From assembly GCA_024684175.1 (NCBI GenBank), contig JAIKXJ010000024.1:1-52612 (forward strand): 52,612 nucleotides of DNA, read 5' to 3'. The position numbers and the translations under genes are program-made. This DNA is from Erysipelotrichaceae bacterium. GTDB taxonomy: Bacteria > Bacillota_I > Bacilli_A > Erysipelotrichales > Erysipelotrichaceae. Each line of letters starts with the position of its first letter. Position 1 is the first letter of the stretch. Of the stretch, positions 51,021 to 52,612 are shown piece after piece. Under the pieces are notes generated by a model, which made no database searches, was not told where the DNA came from, and worked only from the letters and a program-made list of their open reading frames with translations.

Positions 51021-52612
51021 GTGCTAAAAATACGCAATATTTCAAAGACTTATAAGACGGGCGATCTCGTCCAGCAGGCGCTGGACGATGTCAGCCTCGA
51101 TCTTCGCGATAATGAATTCGTCGCCATCCTGGGCCCTTCCGGTTCGGGCAAGACGACCCTTTTGAACATCATCGGCGGGCTCGACCGCTACGATGAAGGC
51201 GACCTCATCATCAACGGCATCTCCACCAAAAACTACAAAGACCGGGACTGGGACACGTACCGCAACCATACGATCGGTTTCGTCTTCCAGTCCTACAACC
51301 TGATCCCGCATCAAAGCGTACTGTCCAACGTCGAGCTTGCCTTGACGATCGGCGGCATCTCCCGCAAGGAAAGAAAGCAGAGGGCTCTGAACGCTCTGGA
51401 AGAAGTCGGTCTGAAGGAACATGCGCACAAGCGGCCCAACCAGATGTCCGGCGGTCAGATGCAGCGCGTGGCGATCGCCAGAGCCCTGGTCAACAATCCC
51501 GACATCCTTTTGGCCGATGAGCCGACCGGTGCTCTGGACTCCAAGACCTCGATCCAGGTCATGGAGCTGCTCAAGGAAGTCGCCAAAGACCGGCTGGTCG
51601 TCATGGTCACCCACAACCCCGACCTGGCAAAACAGTATGCCAACCGCATCGTCAACCTCAAGGACGGACATATCATCTCCGATTCCAATCCTTTTACCGA
51701 TGATAGTGAACAGATCGATGAACGGCCGAAAAAAGTGAAGAAAGCCCACATGTCCTATCTGACGGCCTTGTCGCTTTCCTTCAATAATCTGCTGACCAAA
51801 AAAGGAAGGACCATCCTGACCGCCTTTGCCGGATCGATCGGCATCATCGGCATCGCTTTGATCACTTCCCTTTCCACCGGATTTCAGAACTACATCGACA
51901 AGATACAGGAAGATACCCTGTCCTCCTATCCGCTGACCATCACCTCGGAGACGGCCGATGCTACTTCCGCGATCCTGACGATGGTCTCCGACCGGCAGAA
52001 TTACAAGAGCGAAGGTAACTACGTCCGCGAACGCCAGTATCTGACCACGATGTTCTCGGTCATCGGTTCCAACGACCTGAAGAGCCTCAAAGCCTATCTC
52101 GACGCCCATCCGGAAGAATACCGCGATGATGTCACACACATCAACTACGCCTATTCGATCCGTCCGACCATCTATACGATCGATGCGGCAGACAACCTCG
52201 CCAAGCTCAATCCGTCCTCACTGATGTCGACGATGTACTCTTCGCAAGCGACCTCCTTCATGTCTTCCTTATCGATGGGCGGCAATTCCGTCTTCTCCGA
52301 GATGAATGAAAACACCGATTCCTACAAGGATCAGTACGATGTCTTAGCCGGCCGCTGGCCGGAGCGCTACGATGAGCTCCTGCTGGTACTGTCGGAACCC
52401 AATTCGATCTCCGACCTTCTGGTCTATTCCTTAGGTCTGCGGGATACCAACGAACTCAGGACGATCATCACCAACGTCATGTCCGGCGAAGAATCGGGCA
52501 TCCGCAACGAACCGCGCGAATACAGCTACGAAGATCTGATGAACATCGATCTCAAGCTGATCGAACCGACCGATATCTACCGCTACAACGTCAAATACGA
52601 TGTCTACGAAGA
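51021..52612 (+). CDS. ABC transporter with fused ATPase and permease (MacB-type), 3' end outside window
   Basis: The plus-strand frame from GTG at 51021 stays open to the window edge (530 codons). It starts with a LolD/MacB-type ATPase: Walker A ILGPSGSGKTTLLNIIGG, Q-loop VFQSYNLIPHQS, signature MSGGQMQRVAIARAL, Walker B ILLADEPTGALDS and MVTHNP. Behind residue 240 comes SFNNLLTKKGRTILTAF and a hydrophobic segment (GSIGIIGIALITSLSTGF), the start of a permease with a large outer loop. A stop at 51009 rules out any farther start. No ribosome-binding site is visible: the GTG follows a TAAAAT at 51009-51014 by 6 nt, which would fit a leaderless mRNA. Exporter of this type move peptides, lipids or antibiotics; the cargo is unknown. 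Confidence 0.87.
   Translation, partial: MLKIRNISKTYKTGDLVQQALDDVSLDLRDNEFVAILGPSGSGKTTLLNIIGGLDRYDEGDLIINGISTKNYKDRDWDTYRNHTIGFVFQSYNLIPHQSVLSNVELALTIGGISRKERKQRALNALEEVGLKEHAHKRPNQMSGGQMQRVAIARALVNNPDILLADEPTGALDSKTSIQVMELLKEVAKDRLVVMVTHNPDLAKQYANRIVNLKDGHIISDSNPFTDDSEQIDERPKKVKKAHMSYLTALSLSFNNLLTKKGRTILTAFAGSIGIIGIALITSLSTGFQNYIDKIQEDTLSSYPLTITSETADATSAILTMVSDRQNYKSEGNYVRERQYLTTMFSVIGSNDLKSLKAYLDAHPEEYRDDVTHINYAYSIRPTIYTIDAADNLAKLNPSSLMSTMYSSQATSFMSSLSMGGNSVFSEMNENTDSYKDQYDVLAGRWPERYDELLLVLSEPNSISDLLVYSLGLRDTNELRTIITNVMSGEESGIRNEPREYSYEDLMNIDLKLIEPTDIYRYNVKYDVYE

Noticed and set aside
51042..52139. Minus-strand open frame (365 codons)
   Set aside because: Antisense to the ABC ATPase whose Walker and signature motifs are intact.

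Overview
The window reads as near-origin chromosome of a low-GC Gram-positive anaerobe (Bacillota), most likely an Erysipelotrichia-like gut Firmicute. The evidence is the rsmG-noc-parA-parB block typical of Bacillota origins, mnmG nearby, PTS sugar systems with GH1 6-phospho-beta-glucosidases, a glycyl-radical enzyme with its activase, an NfnAB-type transhydrogenase and an anaerobic-sulfatase-maturase-like radical SAM protein. The genus assignment is inference. I saw no rRNA, tRNA, CRISPR array or intact insertion sequence, and no canonical parS palindrome.

Region by region. 1-2.4 kb: an accessory, visibly A+T-richer edge with a truncated HTH-like protein (open on the minus strand to the window edge), a frameshifted RhuM/Fic-type remnant and a GNAT acetyltransferase. 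2.5-6.7 kb: a beta-glucoside PTS (IIBC) with a 6-phospho-beta-glucosidase under an adjacent TetR-type regulator, then an ankyrin protein. 6.9-16.5 kb: a minus-strand locus with a FecR-domain lipoprotein, a methyltransferase, an ECF-type sigma factor, two paralogous small membrane proteins, a multi-pass protein, a PrsW-like membrane protease and a 1718-residue surface protein. 16.5-24.4 kb: a second beta-glucoside locus with divergent operons flanking a LicR-type PRD regulator: lactose/cellobiose-class IIB and IIC on one side; IIA, a GH1 enzyme whose acid/base Glu is Gln, a CCG-like Cys protein and RidA on the other, followed by a MalY/PatB C-S lyase. The same palindromic operator lies in front of both operons.

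24.4-29.2 kb: YjjI/YjjW glycyl-radical pair, cupin, iron alcohol dehydrogenase, a deoxyribosyltransferase-like protein without the catalytic Glu, and a NifX-like metal protein. 29.2-33.6 kb: rsmG-noc-parA-parB followed by telA. 33.7-36.8 kb: nfnA-nfnB-nadK, an NADP(H) supply unit. 36.8-39.5 kb: SDR enzyme, DUF362 protein, and a small membrane protein broken by an A7 tract. 39.5-44.1 kb: HAD-thyA-folA, a BrnA-like protein, a radical SAM SPASM protein with a C-terminal SEC-C motif, and a dienelactone hydrolase-like protein. 44.2-52.6 kb: M16 (PreP-like) peptidase, a protein of three Cpl-7 cell-wall-binding repeats without an enzyme domain, AIM24-family protein, mnmG, and the start of an ABC transporter with fused ATPase and permease that runs off the window.

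The two observations I rate highest are the PTS-coupled GH1 with a myrosinase-like Gln at the acid/base position next to a C-S lyase (a possible thioglucoside pathway), and the sigma factor/FecR/PrsW/giant surface protein locus (a possible membrane-signalled surface system).
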